Positions 1 through 5,829 of a DNA stretch of 13,757 bases are shown here, piece by piece (the first letter of the stretch is position 1; every line of letters begins with the position of its first letter). The stretch comes from Candidatus Uhrbacteria bacterium (lineage in GTDB: Bacteria; Patescibacteriota; Patescibacteriia; UBA9934; UBA10169). A program made the translations under genes and the position numbers. The notes under the pieces were generated by a model. The model was not told the DNA's origin and searched no databases. It saw only the letters and a program-made list of their open reading frames with translations. Location: assembly GCA_003505155.1 (NCBI GenBank), contig DNYJ01000031.1, positions 1-13,757 of the forward strand, written 5' to 3'.

Positions 1-58
1 CGAACCCACAACCTTGAGGTTAGACCCCTCCTGCTCTGTCCAGTTGAGCTACCGGGCC
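1..58 (-). tRNA. tRNA, probably Arg (anticodon TCT), 3' end cut by window edge
   Basis: Read on the minus strand, the sequence gives a 7-nt acceptor strand (GGCCCGG), TA, a D arm with GCTC/GAGC and loop AACTGGACA, an anticodon arm, a 5-nt variable loop (AGGTT), then GTGGG and TTCG, the start of the T arm. The remaining T arm and 3' acceptor strand lie outside the window. With a 7-nt anticodon loop closed by GAGG/CCTC the anticodon is TCT (Arg). Two features are abnormal: the base before the anticodon (position 33), almost always T, is G, and the outermost anticodon-stem pair (27-43) would be G.A. This could be a decaying tRNA, a sequencing error or a wrong loop assignment, so the isotype is less certain than the tRNA identity. 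The first 22 nt are repeated just upstream. Confidence 0.75.
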
Positions 59-81
59 AGCATGAGAGTCGGGCGGGCGGG

Positions 82-103
82 TGTCCAGTTGAGCTACCGG
101 GCC
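82..103 (-). repeat. Second copy of the tRNA 5' end (22-nt direct repeat of 37-58)
   Basis: Positions 82-103 are identical to 37-58, which hold the acceptor strand, D stem and most of the D loop of the tRNA. The copy stops where the D arm ends, so it cannot make a tRNA. The 23 bp between the copies (59-81) include three G triplets in a row (GGGCGGGCGGG, 71-81). A small hairpin (CCGGT/ACCGG, 103-118) adjoins the outer copy. It could be a scar of imprecise excision or of a tandem duplication. Confidence 0.8.
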
Positions 104-153
104 CGGTGAACCTACCGGAGACTTTCTGCTCCCATAAACTATCTGAAACACGC

Positions 154-582
154 CTAAAGATCAAGCTCTCCAGGCTCAACGCGCCTGACGTTCAGTTTAT
201 CGAAGTCGCGGTCATAGGAGAGAATGGGGAGATGCTCCTTGATAACGGTGGCGTGGGATGTGATAAGAGCGTCAATGAACTTCACCGAGTGAGTTTCGTA
301 GAGCTTAAGTGCCAGAACATGGTTGTAATCGTCGAGGATCGCAAGGCGCTTGATTCCAAGAAGCGCATTGATGGCCGGGGTGAACGCGGTTTTTTTCAGC
401 TTGTAAAAACTCAAACAAGTCCAGGCAAACTCTGCTAGCACGAGAGTCGAAGTTACTCCTGTGATGTGCCCATTCGTCAAGGCTTCAATAACCACTTCGC
501 AGTCTCGCGTCTTTTTTTCGTCATCTTTCGCGATGACGCGAAGAAAGATATTTGTATCAATAAAGTACTTATTCGCGTTCAT
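154..582 (-). CDS. vapC: PIN-domain toxin ribonuclease, VapC type
   Basis: A PIN-domain protein of 142 residues, the normal VapC length. VapC toxins are Mg-dependent ribonucleases that typically cut tRNA or rRNA when released from their antitoxin. The expected acidic residues are visible: D9 in the N-terminal FIDTN, E51 in LAEFAW, D104 in FIDALI and D124 in SYDRDFD. I chose the ATG at 582 because it places FIDTN close to the N-terminus, as usual; the open frame extends upstream to a TTG at 612 that would be deep inside the antitoxin gene. The start overlaps the end of the antitoxin gene (stop at 569-571) by 14 nt, so the two are translationally coupled in one operon. No clear terminator follows; the tRNA fragment lies directly downstream. 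The nuclease assignment is family-based; the cellular target cannot be read from sequence. Confidence 0.88.
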   Translation of the reverse strand: MNANKYFIDTNIFLRVIAKDDEKKTRDCEVVIEALTNGHITGVTSTLVLAEFAWTCLSFYKLKKTAFTPAINALLGIKRLAILDDYNHVLALKLYETHSVKFIDALITSHATVIKEHLPILSYDRDFDKLNVRRVEPGELDL

Positions 583-844
583 ACACTGATTCCATCCGTT
601 CTCGAGCCACAAGCGGGTCGGCCGGTTTTTTCACATGGATAGATTTTGCCACGCTTAAGAAGTCGTTTGAGGCTTTGATACTTGCCTCCTGTTTCTCCAT
701 GTCAAAGTCAACAAAGACTCTGCTGGACGGTCGAAGCCCGAGCATATCCCTGATAGCCTTTGGGATCGTGATCTGTCCCTTTGTTGTTATTGTTGTTTGG
801 TAAGCCATAGATGGGTTTACATTCTCTATTTGTAATACTTCCAT
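569..844 (-). CDS. vapB: AbrB/SpoVT-type antitoxin, VapB
   Basis: A 91-residue protein with an N-terminal swapped-hairpin AbrB DNA-binding motif (TTITTKGQITIPKAIRD, about residues 17-33, followed by MLGL). The charged C-terminal tail, with AKSIHVKKPADPL and ending in YERE, is typical of the toxin-wrapping part of such antitoxins. It should bind both the operon promoter and the PIN toxin encoded immediately after it. The ATG at 844 is preceded by a full-length Shine-Dalgarno sequence (AAGGAGGT, ten bases from the ATG). However, a near-perfect promoter overlaps that same ATG, and a transcript from it could only be translated from the ATG at 808 (79 residues, starting MAYQTT). Both starts leave the AbrB domain intact. 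A TTG at 874 could extend the frame but has no support. Confidence 0.85.
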   Translation of the reverse strand: MEVLQIENVNPSMAYQTTITTKGQITIPKAIRDMLGLRPSSRVFVDFDMEKQEASIKASNDFLSVAKSIHVKKPADPLVARERMESVYERE

Positions 845-871
845 AATAAGTATTACCTCCTTCTTTGTCAA
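843..871 (-). promoter_or_regulatory. Promoter overlapping the vapB start codon
   Basis: On the minus strand TTGACA (871-866), a 17-nt spacer and TATTAT (848-843) form a near-consensus sigma70 promoter. The spacer contains the AAGGAGGT ribosome binding site, and the -10 overlaps the ATG at 842-844. Transcription would start near 836, downstream of that ATG. Confidence 0.6.
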
Positions 872-918
872 CAATAGATGGAAGTAGACAAGCTAATGCG
901 AAACGAACGAACGAACGC

Positions 919-947
919 TTGACGCGATTTGGAGTCTCCTATAGACT
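919..947 (+). promoter_or_regulatory. Promoter of the gene A unit with overlapping palindrome
   Basis: TTGACG (919-924), 17 nt, TAGACT (942-947); TATAGA at 940-945 with a 15-nt spacer is the alternative. The palindrome AGTCTcctatAGACT (933-947) covers the -10 and could be an operator. Four tandem AACG units (902-917) sit just upstream of the -35. Initiation would be near 954, giving a leader of about 257 nt. Confidence 0.5.
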
Positions 948-953
948 ACCGCG

Positions 954-1210
954 CATTCGCATTGAAGGACTCTCATTTTGACCCGTTTCTAACGGAAATG
1001 AGCCGAAACGAGAGTCCTTTGTGCGTTTCGCACTTTCATAAGGACTGCTAAGAAGCCAAACCCGTGAGGGGGAGGCCTGGGTGGAAGGAAAGCCACCCGT
1101 CGGCGGAAGGTCGAGGTGACCTGAAGCCGACGAAGGGGATCCATCGGGCGCCGGGGGCAACCTCGGTTATAACAAGCCCGCCCCAATCTTTCCTTTGTGG
1201 AGAGACCCCG
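954..1210 (+). ncRNA. Structured 5' leader of gene A; candidate riboswitch or other cis-regulatory RNA
   Basis: This 335-nt gap (875-1210) holds no convincing gene. Hairpins I can pair by eye, in order: 965-974 with 1010-1019 (10 perfect pairs), enclosing 975-978/996-999 and 983-987/991-995; 1021-1025/1029-1033; 1055-1057/1074-1076 and 1061-1063/1068-1070 with a GTGA (GNRA) loop and a 3x3 purine internal loop; 1079-1084/1093-1098; 1099-1104/1126-1131 with inner 1108-1112/1118-1122, separated by GGA opposite GAA (three successive G.A mismatches); 1146-1150/1179-1183 stacked on 1151-1156/1161-1166 with a GCAA (GNRA) loop; 1187-1193/1199-1205. The last helix contains the Shine-Dalgarno GGAG (1199-1202). 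G.A internal loops, GNRA loops and a masked ribosome site are typical of functional regulatory RNA. I do not recognise it as a known riboswitch class. A GTG-initiated frame (1064) runs through in phase with gene A, but its residues look like translated RNA structure. Confidence 0.6.
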
Positions 1211-2218
1211 ATGAGCATGAGCACCCTGTTCCAGAAGTTCCGCGACGCGCTCGCGGCGCCCGACGCCAAGATCGAGACCCTCGAGCCCGTCAACGTCACC
1301 GGCAGGCCCGACGACGTCTTCATGACCGCCTCGTCCCAGACCGCGACCAACAACGACAAGCTCGTCACGCTCGGCTGGCGGAACGACGGCACGAAGATCC
1401 GCCTGCACGCGGGCTTCATCGCCGCCCTCGTCACGACCTTCACCTACCTCCAGGCCAAGTTCCTGAGGGGCTACCACTACATGGGCGCGGTCTCGCGCAC
1501 GATGGTGGACGGCAAGATCGCGACGGTGACCGCCACGACGACCGAGGCCTACGCCGACCAGATCGGCTTCCGGGCCGCGCTCGCCTACGCCATCCGGTTC
1601 GCCGACTTCGACGGTCTCCTGCGCTGGGGCACGAGGAGCAACGTGATGAACTTCGCGACCCCCGCGTCCACGAACCTCCTCGTCCTCACGATCGGCGGCA
1701 GGGACTACGTCCTGCCCCAGATCCCGGGGACCTGGCGCGACGGCGACATGATCACCCACTGCGTCGACCCGAACCACGGCGTCGTCCTCGTCTCCAAGAT
1801 CGGCGACACGACGGTCTACGAGGTGAACCTCCAGAAGATCGCCGAGGGCACCGAGGACATCGCCGTCGCCATCCGGACCACCTCGCCCATCGTCGAGATC
1901 GGCAAGGCGCTCGCGGGCGAGCAGATCGTCGCGCAGGTGACGACGAAGACCTCGATCGTCGAGATCGGCTACGACGACGAGCACTACATCATCGCCTCGG
2001 AGACGGACATCGGCGTCGAGACCGACACCGCCTTCATGGGGAGCTCGGCCTCGGGCATGTTCAGCTTCATGAAGCGCGACGAGAACGGCGGCAAGAGCGA
2101 GATCTTCCTCGTGCCCGCGAGCGATCTGCCCGAGGAGATCTCCAAGTCGTGGAAGGACTCGACCACGGTCGGTTCGCCCACCATGGAGACCAGCTCGGCC
2201 TCCGCCCCCGCGAACTAG
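1211..2218 (+). CDS. Gene A: unknown 335-aa protein, strongly C/G-ending codons
   Basis: I do not recognise this protein. It has no signal peptide; one moderately hydrophobic stretch (FIAALVTTFTYLQAKFL) is too polar to call a membrane segment with confidence. Much of the rest looks beta-rich. The pentapeptide IVEIG occurs twice, 22 residues apart (227-231 and 249-253), encoded by an identical 15-bp sequence at 1889-1903 and 1955-1969. The C-terminus is a Ser/Thr/Ala-rich tail (SSASAPAN). The ATG at 1211 has GGAG eight bases upstream and is preferred to the ATG two codons later. Nearly every third position is C or G, unlike the TA, TrmB and polA genes. It is transcribed alone, with a long structured leader and a structured trailer, implying a dedicated regulatory regime. 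It is soluble or only peripherally membrane-bound as far as I can see; function unknown. Confidence 0.8.
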   Translation: MSMSTLFQKFRDALAAPDAKIETLEPVNVTGRPDDVFMTASSQTATNNDKLVTLGWRNDGTKIRLHAGFIAALVTTFTYLQAKFLRGYHYMGAVSRTMVDGKIATVTATTTEAYADQIGFRAALAYAIRFADFDGLLRWGTRSNVMNFATPASTNLLVLTIGGRDYVLPQIPGTWRDGDMITHCVDPNHGVVLVSKIGDTTVYEVNLQKIAEGTEDIAVAIRTTSPIVEIGKALAGEQIVAQVTTKTSIVEIGYDDEHYIIASETDIGVETDTAFMGSSASGMFSFMKRDENGGKSEIFLVPASDLPEEISKSWKDSTTVGSPTMETSSASAPAN

Positions 2219-2414
2219 GCGTCCTCGGACGTCACCTTGACCGATTTCGCTCCGACGCGCGGAGCATGGGATCGGTCACCGGACTTCCTGCAGTCCACCC
2301 TGGCGCCCCGCCGTCCCTTCCCAAGAACGTTCCGTCCTCTCGTGCAAAGTGGTCGTAACGGCAAGATGGAAGGGGCGGCGGGACGCCTCTCAAAACACGG
2401 AGCTTCGGTCCCTG
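2219..2414 (+). ncRNA. Structured 3' untranslated region of gene A
   Basis: After the stop codon come three well-paired elements. The first is 2238-2245 with 2271-2278 (8 perfect pairs) enclosing GCTCC/GGAGC (2249-2253/2261-2265). The second is GGACT/AGTCC (2281-2285/2292-2296). The third is a long helix, 2302-2321 with 2368-2387, with 19 of 20 positions paired (one G.T, one C.A mismatch), whose loop carries CCGT/ACGG (2332-2335/2358-2361). A terminator follows. The elements could protect the mRNA 3' end, bind a protein, or be a separate small RNA processed from the message. Confidence 0.5.
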
Positions 2415-2450
2415 CCCTGCATGTCAACGTACTGCAGGGTCTTCTTATTC
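2415..2450 (+). terminator. Rho-independent terminator of gene A unit
   Basis: CCCTGCA (2415-2421) pairs with TGCAGGG (2433-2439) across an 11-nt loop, followed by the pyrimidine tract TCTTCTTATTC. It ends just before the 3' end of the convergent TrmB-like gene. Confidence 0.75.
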
Positions 2451-2455
2451 TCCCA

Positions 2456-3220
2456 TCACTTCTTTTTCAGAGACGGCGCGGAGCAGTGATCCCAGATGAA
2501 TTGAAACCATGTTCTATAACTTTCAGCGAGTTCCGGATTGCGCATGACGAAAATCGTTCCGTCTTCTCCGAAGTTTGCAATGTCTACGCTCGTGAACGTC
2601 ACGACATAGTCGCCAAAGATGTCGAGGACGCCGGGAGTCTTGTACGCTTTGGGAAGTACGCGGTATGCGCCGCCGACTTCTTGGAACGCGTACGGAGCTT
2701 TTTCCGGAACGCGCGGATCGTAGATCGTGTAATACTTAAGTTTTTTCTCCTTCGACACACGGACGAACTCTTTGAGAAATGATTTGTCGATGCCCGGACT
2801 GAACCACAACGCCTTGGCGCCGAGAAAGTACGAGTCCTGACTTACGCGCACCAAGTCGCGCATGTAGTTTTTGAATCCCTCAAGACCTTTATAGATGAAT
2901 GCGGTCTCAATCGGCTCGTCCTCTTTGTAAATTTTTCGTAGGTCTGGAAGAACGTCGTTCAGCTGTCGCTCTTTTTCACGCAAGATTTCCATGAGTTTGT
3001 CGGGCGTCACGGATTGGTAGCGGTTTTCTCCTTTTTGGAAAATCGTAAACACGAGTCCCTTCTCGACAAGGCGACTCAAGGCGTCGTACACATTTCGACG
3101 GTGCACCTTCGACTTTACGGAAATCTCGCTTACGCCAGCCTCGCCCGCGTAAAGAAGGGTTTCGTAAATTTTTGCCTCATTCGGTGATAGTCCGAGAGAT
3201 TCGAATGTATCTGCGTACAT
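2456..3220 (-). CDS. TrmB-family transcriptional regulator (TrmB1)
   Basis: A 254-residue protein of TrmB layout: an N-terminal winged helix (about residues 1-65: SLGLSPNEAKIYETLL, then EISVKSKVHRRNVYDALSRL as recognition region), a short coiled-coil linker (EILREKERQLNDVLPDL), and a C-terminal effector domain ending in FRTWFQ-like helix (YRTWFQFIWDHC). TrmB proteins were described as sugar-responsive repressors/activators in archaea; relatives are abundant in CPR bacteria, where ligands are unknown. I chose the ATG at 3220 because homologues begin a few residues before the 'LGL..NEA' helix and AGGA lies four bases upstream. A GTG at 3265 would add 15 residues but its only purine-rich site overlaps the codon. 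It is divergent from gene B and shares a promoter region with it, so it may control B or itself. Confidence 0.87.
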   Translation of the reverse strand: MYADTFESLGLSPNEAKIYETLLYAGEAGVSEISVKSKVHRRNVYDALSRLVEKGLVFTIFQKGENRYQSVTPDKLMEILREKERQLNDVLPDLRKIYKEDEPIETAFIYKGLEGFKNYMRDLVRVSQDSYFLGAKALWFSPGIDKSFLKEFVRVSKEKKLKYYTIYDPRVPEKAPYAFQEVGGAYRVLPKAYKTPGVLDIFGDYVVTFTSVDIANFGEDGTIFVMRNPELAESYRTWFQFIWDHCSAPSLKKK

Positions 3221-3257
3221 ATGTTCCTGTGGTGATAAAAGCCACCCGTAGGTGATA

Positions 3258-3305
3258 TTGGCCACTCCTTTGAGAAAGTCTATAGTGAAGCCACCTTTCT
3301 GTCAA
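3258..3305. promoter_or_regulatory. Overlapping divergent promoters for TrmB1 (-) and gene B (+)
   Basis: Plus strand: TTGGCC (3258-3263), 17 nt, TATAGT (3281-3286), giving a 5' UTR of about 42 nt for gene B. Minus strand: TTGACA (3305-3300), 17 nt, TAGACT (3282-3277). The two -10 elements overlap, so the two promoters should compete for polymerase. The palindrome GTCA-A-TGAC (3301-3309) covers the minus -35. Confidence 0.5.
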
Positions 3306-3334
3306 TGACCGCAGATAGGTGAAAGAGGTCTGTC

Positions 3335-3799
3335 GTGAAGAAGCTCTACGCCCTATTCTTCGCCATTGGAGCGGTCTGCGCCGCCCCCTACTCCGTCGAG
3401 GAGATTCACACCTCACTCGAGATCGTCGGCGTCCTCATGCTCGTGGCGCTCGTGGCGAGCCTCCTCGTTCCCTTTGCCGCCTTCAGCGAGAAGGAGAGGA
3501 TCAACACGTTCCTGCTCCAGAACATGCCGCTCATCGCCTTCGGTGTTTACGCGGTCGAGGTAGTCAAGTATCCGACCGTCGTCTCCGCCATCCTCCTCCT
3601 TGCCTCCATGAGCATGCACCTCTCGTACTGGACTGCCGGCCTTCACTCCCGCAAGTTCCGTATGGACATGTTTCTCACGGGCGTCGGCCAGGATCGTCCG
3701 GATGTGGTTCGGCGGGTCACGGTCCTCGCGGCTCTCGGTCGATCGCAGGAAGCCGACGACATCATCCGGCGCGAGATGGCATCCTGGCGCTCCGACTGA
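3335..3799 (+). CDS. Gene B: small multi-spanning membrane protein, unknown function
   Basis: A 154-residue protein starting at GTG 3335, with AGAGGT about six bases upstream. The N-terminus is KK followed by a hydrophobic run to VCA-AP, which looks like a signal peptide or a first membrane segment; a Cys is present but the residues before it do not form a proper lipobox. Two or three further hydrophobic segments follow: IVGVLMLVALVASLLVPFAAF (about 31-51) and the region 65-100 (PLIAFGVYAVEVV ... VVSAILLLASMSMHL). The last 40 residues are soluble and charged (DRPDVVRRV...ADDIIRREMASW). I do not recognise a family. Third positions are mostly C/G, as in genes A and C. Its ribosome site AGAGGT can pair with ACCTTT (3293-3298) in its own leader, a possible translational lock. 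It stands alone between the divergent regulator and a strong terminator. Confidence 0.78.
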   Translation: MKKLYALFFAIGAVCAAPYSVEEIHTSLEIVGVLMLVALVASLLVPFAAFSEKERINTFLLQNMPLIAFGVYAVEVVKYPTVVSAILLLASMSMHLSYWTAGLHSRKFRMDMFLTGVGQDRPDVVRRVTVLAALGRSQEADDIIRREMASWRSD

Positions 3800-3827
3800 T
3801 CTTGCTCTTCTTCCACGTACTCTCTCA

Positions 3828-3890
3828 CTCCGCGACACTCGCGGGGCCTGCCCCACCCCGATGTACGTCGGGGTGGGGTCTTCTCTTTTT
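3828..3890 (+). terminator. Tandem hairpins and strong terminator of gene B
   Basis: A first hairpin is CCGCG/CGCGG (3830-3834/3840-3844, extendable by two pairs). The second is an 11-bp perfect stem (3851-3861 with 3868-3878) followed by TCTTCTCTTTTT. The segment 3823-3838 matches 6268-6283 after gene C at 15 of 16 positions. Confidence 0.88.
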
Positions 3891-3895
3891 CAGGA

Positions 3896-3923
3896 GGAAA
3901 CCCGCCGGGAATATGGCAGGTTT
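3896..3923 (-). terminator. Hairpin terminator of the Cys-rich gene
   Basis: On the minus strand, just past the stop at 3928-3930, AAACCTGCC pairs with GGCGGGTTT (3923-3915 with 3906-3898, one A.C mismatch), followed by CCTCCTG and an A-rich stretch. The T tract is weak. The 17-nt segment 3896-3912 is identical to 6346-6362, the terminator of gene D. Confidence 0.55.
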
Positions 3924-3927
3924 GAGA

Positions 3928-5703
3928 TTATGTCGTTTCGAGGTGGCGGTGGTAACAGGCTTTGCAGTAGATCTTGCGATTTTGGTATGTCTGATTTTTA
4001 TAGGTTGTGACGTCCTTCTTACAAACGTAGCAGGTCGTTTTTTCCGAAATGGCTGTATTGCATTGTCGGAAGAGATTTTTGATGCGCTCCGTGAAGTGAT
4101 TGTTGGGTGGAGCGATTTTTAGATCTTGATAGAACCGCTGTTCGGGTTTGAGGTAAGCGAAGCGCCGTCCAATCTTCTCGTCGAGAATTGGCGTGTTCAG
4201 CCATTCGTTCGTAAGGCCATTCGCGCAATCAGGAACTTCGCTGGAACTCCTGAAGGAGGTTCCTTCAAGCGCGGCTCCGGCGGCTCCGCTTGATTCTGGT
4301 TCGAAAAATCGCGCCCCAAGCTTTTGAAGATCTTCTCGTGTCGCCAAGTACATGAAGACGGCGCCACTCGTTGGAACGTAGGCGTGCGACATCCATGCTG
4401 GGAAAAATATTCCGTACTCGCCACGGTCCAGTAGGATGCATTTGATCTCGTCGAGTTCTTTCCAATAGTCTTTCTCGCCGTATTGTACGTTAAAGATGCA
4501 GAACTTCTTGCGTTGGAGTCCTATGCATCCGAAACAGTCCGTGCAGTTGTAGCAGTTGATGGAGTATTCCAGTCCGTCGCATTGCGTGGTGGCGATGCAG
4601 AATTTGCAATTTGCCGAGCGGGCCGTAAGCCAACAGGAGTAGAGATTGTTTGAGAACTGGAAGACGACCGAGTAGGCGCAATCGCGTGACTCGCCGAACG
4701 AGAATGTTGTGCGGTACTGATCCTGCGAACCATTAGCTGCGTAATAGCAATGACTCAAGTTTGTTGAGTCGAAGAGATATTCTCCTGTGCAGTTCTCTAC
4801 GCCTTCGTTGAAGTTTTCCGGCCAGACGGCATCTCCAACAAGGTTATGAAATTGTTCCAGGTGTGGTTGGAGCTTTGAACGGCAGCTGATATTCATCTCG
4901 GCGAACCGCTTTTCCCATTCTTTCTGGGAAAGTTGTTCATTCCACCAGAGATATGTCTTATTGCGTTGGTTAGTTGCGCCGAAGCAGAACTCGCAATTGC
5001 GACAGTCGAAGAGGAACGCGGAGTTTAAGCAATCTCGCGATTGGAGAATGAATTTGCTTCCATGGATGCGTTGGGAAAAGGCGACGTTGTAGGAACGGTG
5101 GATGTCTTTGCTCGCGTAGATCTCCGCCGAGTCCTCCGCTTCGGTTTGTGAGCAGTAGAGGGAGTTTTTTGTTTTGGAGGCGACCGTGAAATAGCTGTTG
5201 GTGTTTCCAAACGATGCCATGGCAATCGAGTTTTCCGGTTCGATCAGATTGCGCAGAGCGTTGACGGGAATTTGCTTGTAGAAATCGAAAAACTGTTCAA
5301 AGAAGGGCTTCTCTTTGTCATACGACATGATCGTATTCGAAAAATCTTTCTCGAACCACTCCTTATCTGGAAGCACCTGAATGCCGGTTGCGGGGTGTAC
5401 GAGACTGACGACTTGCTTTCCCGTCTGCGGATGTTTGTGATACCACCACTCGTATCCAATGAACAGCGTCATCATCTCGCGGATGCGTGTGAGAGGAGAC
5501 CGCTCTTGCGGTGGGACATTAAACTTGCGATACCAGGAAATTTCCTCGTCTGTCATCTGCCATGTTTCGCCCGACATGGGACATATTCGCTCGCCTGGTT
5601 TTACTTCGTCGAGAAGCTTTTTGATCTTCAAGTCAAAGTTGGGAGTCTTTATCATAAAGTCATTAGACCCATTGCTTATTTGTACCCATGATACCGCGTT
5701 CAC
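3928..5703 (-). CDS. CPR-specific Cys-rich protein ('Caib/Baif' misnomer family)
   Basis: 591 residues. I recognise the layout of a large family confined, as far as I know, to Patescibacteria and often wrongly annotated 'CaiB/BaiF': an N-terminal region with ICPMSGETWQMTDEEISWY and VPPQERSPLTRIRE, a 'HPQTGKQVVSLVHP' block, a long central series of Cys/Asn/Tyr-rich segments (NCEFCFG, NCKFCIA, NCYNCTDCFGCIG), and a C-terminal zinc ribbon with two CxxC pairs (CYVCKKDVTTY and YCKACYHRH). The repeats suggest a beta-solenoid-like, metal- or disulfide-rich protein. There is no enzymatic evidence for CoA transferase activity. The first Cys pair of the usual N-terminal zinc finger is reduced here to one Cys. 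Residues about 471-487 are encoded by nested palindromes (4243-4293). The start is uncertain: GTG 5703 and ATG 5655 (575 aa) both lack a ribosome site. Confidence 0.82.
   Translation of the reverse strand: MNAVSWVQISNGSNDFMIKTPNFDLKIKKLLDEVKPGERICPMSGETWQMTDEEISWYRKFNVPPQERSPLTRIREMMTLFIGYEWWYHKHPQTGKQVVSLVHPATGIQVLPDKEWFEKDFSNTIMSYDKEKPFFEQFFDFYKQIPVNALRNLIEPENSIAMASFGNTNSYFTVASKTKNSLYCSQTEAEDSAEIYASKDIHRSYNVAFSQRIHGSKFILQSRDCLNSAFLFDCRNCEFCFGATNQRNKTYLWWNEQLSQKEWEKRFAEMNISCRSKLQPHLEQFHNLVGDAVWPENFNEGVENCTGEYLFDSTNLSHCYYAANGSQDQYRTTFSFGESRDCAYSVVFQFSNNLYSCWLTARSANCKFCIATTQCDGLEYSINCYNCTDCFGCIGLQRKKFCIFNVQYGEKDYWKELDEIKCILLDRGEYGIFFPAWMSHAYVPTSGAVFMYLATREDLQKLGARFFEPESSGAAGAALEGTSFRSSSEVPDCANGLTNEWLNTPILDEKIGRRFAYLKPEQRFYQDLKIAPPNNHFTERIKNLFRQCNTAISEKTTCYVCKKDVTTYKNQTYQNRKIYCKACYHRHLETT
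4243..4293. repeat. Nested palindromes inside the Cys-rich gene
   Basis: Three overlapping inverted repeats: GGAAC (4243-4247)/GTTCC (4259-4263), extended by TCC/GGA; TGAAGGA/TCCTTCA (4251-4257/4261-4267); and TCAAGCG/CGCTTGA (4265-4271/4287-4293), with GCGGCTCCG repeated directly inside. They encode the low-complexity stretch SSGAAGAALEGTSF in an otherwise Cys/aromatic-rich protein. This resembles insertion of a small palindromic element in frame. Confidence 0.55.
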
Positions 5704-5717
5704 TTATTAAGCAAAAG

Positions 5718-5727
5718 GTCTATAGAC
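5718..5727. promoter_or_regulatory. Palindrome GTCTATAGAC between the Cys-rich gene and gene C
   Basis: A perfect 10-bp palindrome containing a -10-like TATAGA on both strands. For gene C, TTCACT (5699-5704) lies 16 nt upstream; TTGTCA (5749-5754) with TAGGGT 17 nt further is the other candidate. For the minus gene the nearest TTGACA (5755-5750) is 25 nt away, too far for a standard promoter. The CTATAG core recurs at the promoters of genes A (939-944) and B (3280-3285). Confidence 0.35.
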
Positions 5728-5829
5728 GATGTCTTCCTTTTGAGTCTCTTGTCAAAACAATGCCGATGGCTTAGGGTTGCTTCACAAACGTGGAGGAATC
5801 CCCTTCACTTTGTTCCACCGGAGGAACCC

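Noticed and set aside
71..103. A G-quadruplex from the GGGCGGGCGGG run plus the tRNA GGG.
   Set aside because: The fourth G run is about 16 nt away; a stable quadruplex with such a loop is unlikely enough that I do not call it.
106..438. A plus-strand frame opposite vapC.
   Set aside because: The PIN motifs on the other strand explain this region; the plus frame has no ribosome site and no recognisable domain.
902..917. Four AACG units as a CRISPR or iteron array.
   Set aside because: Units of 4 bp without spacers are a simple repeat; no replication or cas gene is near.
965..1020. The 10-bp hairpin as a transcription terminator or attenuator.
   Set aside because: It is followed by only three T residues and then another hairpin on the plus strand, and has no T tract on the minus strand.
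1064..1210. A 49-codon N-terminal extension of gene A from GTG 1064.
   Set aside because: The stretch consists of well-paired hairpins, the frame meets a good Shine-Dalgarno only at ATG 1211, and the translated residues have no protein-like pattern.
1195..2358. A long plus-strand frame overlapping gene A, and a 331-codon minus-strand frame over the same DNA.
   Set aside because: Both are Arg/Asp/Gly/His-rich translations created by C/G third positions of gene A; no ribosome site and no family resemblance.
3335..3400. Gene B as a lipoprotein (Cys after a hydrophobic N-terminus).
   Set aside because: The residue before the Cys is Val, which does not fit the lipobox; a signal peptide or membrane anchor is a better reading.
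3928..5703. The 'CaiB/BaiF CoA-transferase' label for the Cys-rich protein.
   Set aside because: No CoA-transferase fold motifs are visible; the label is a propagated mis-annotation of a zinc-ribbon/Cys-repeat family.
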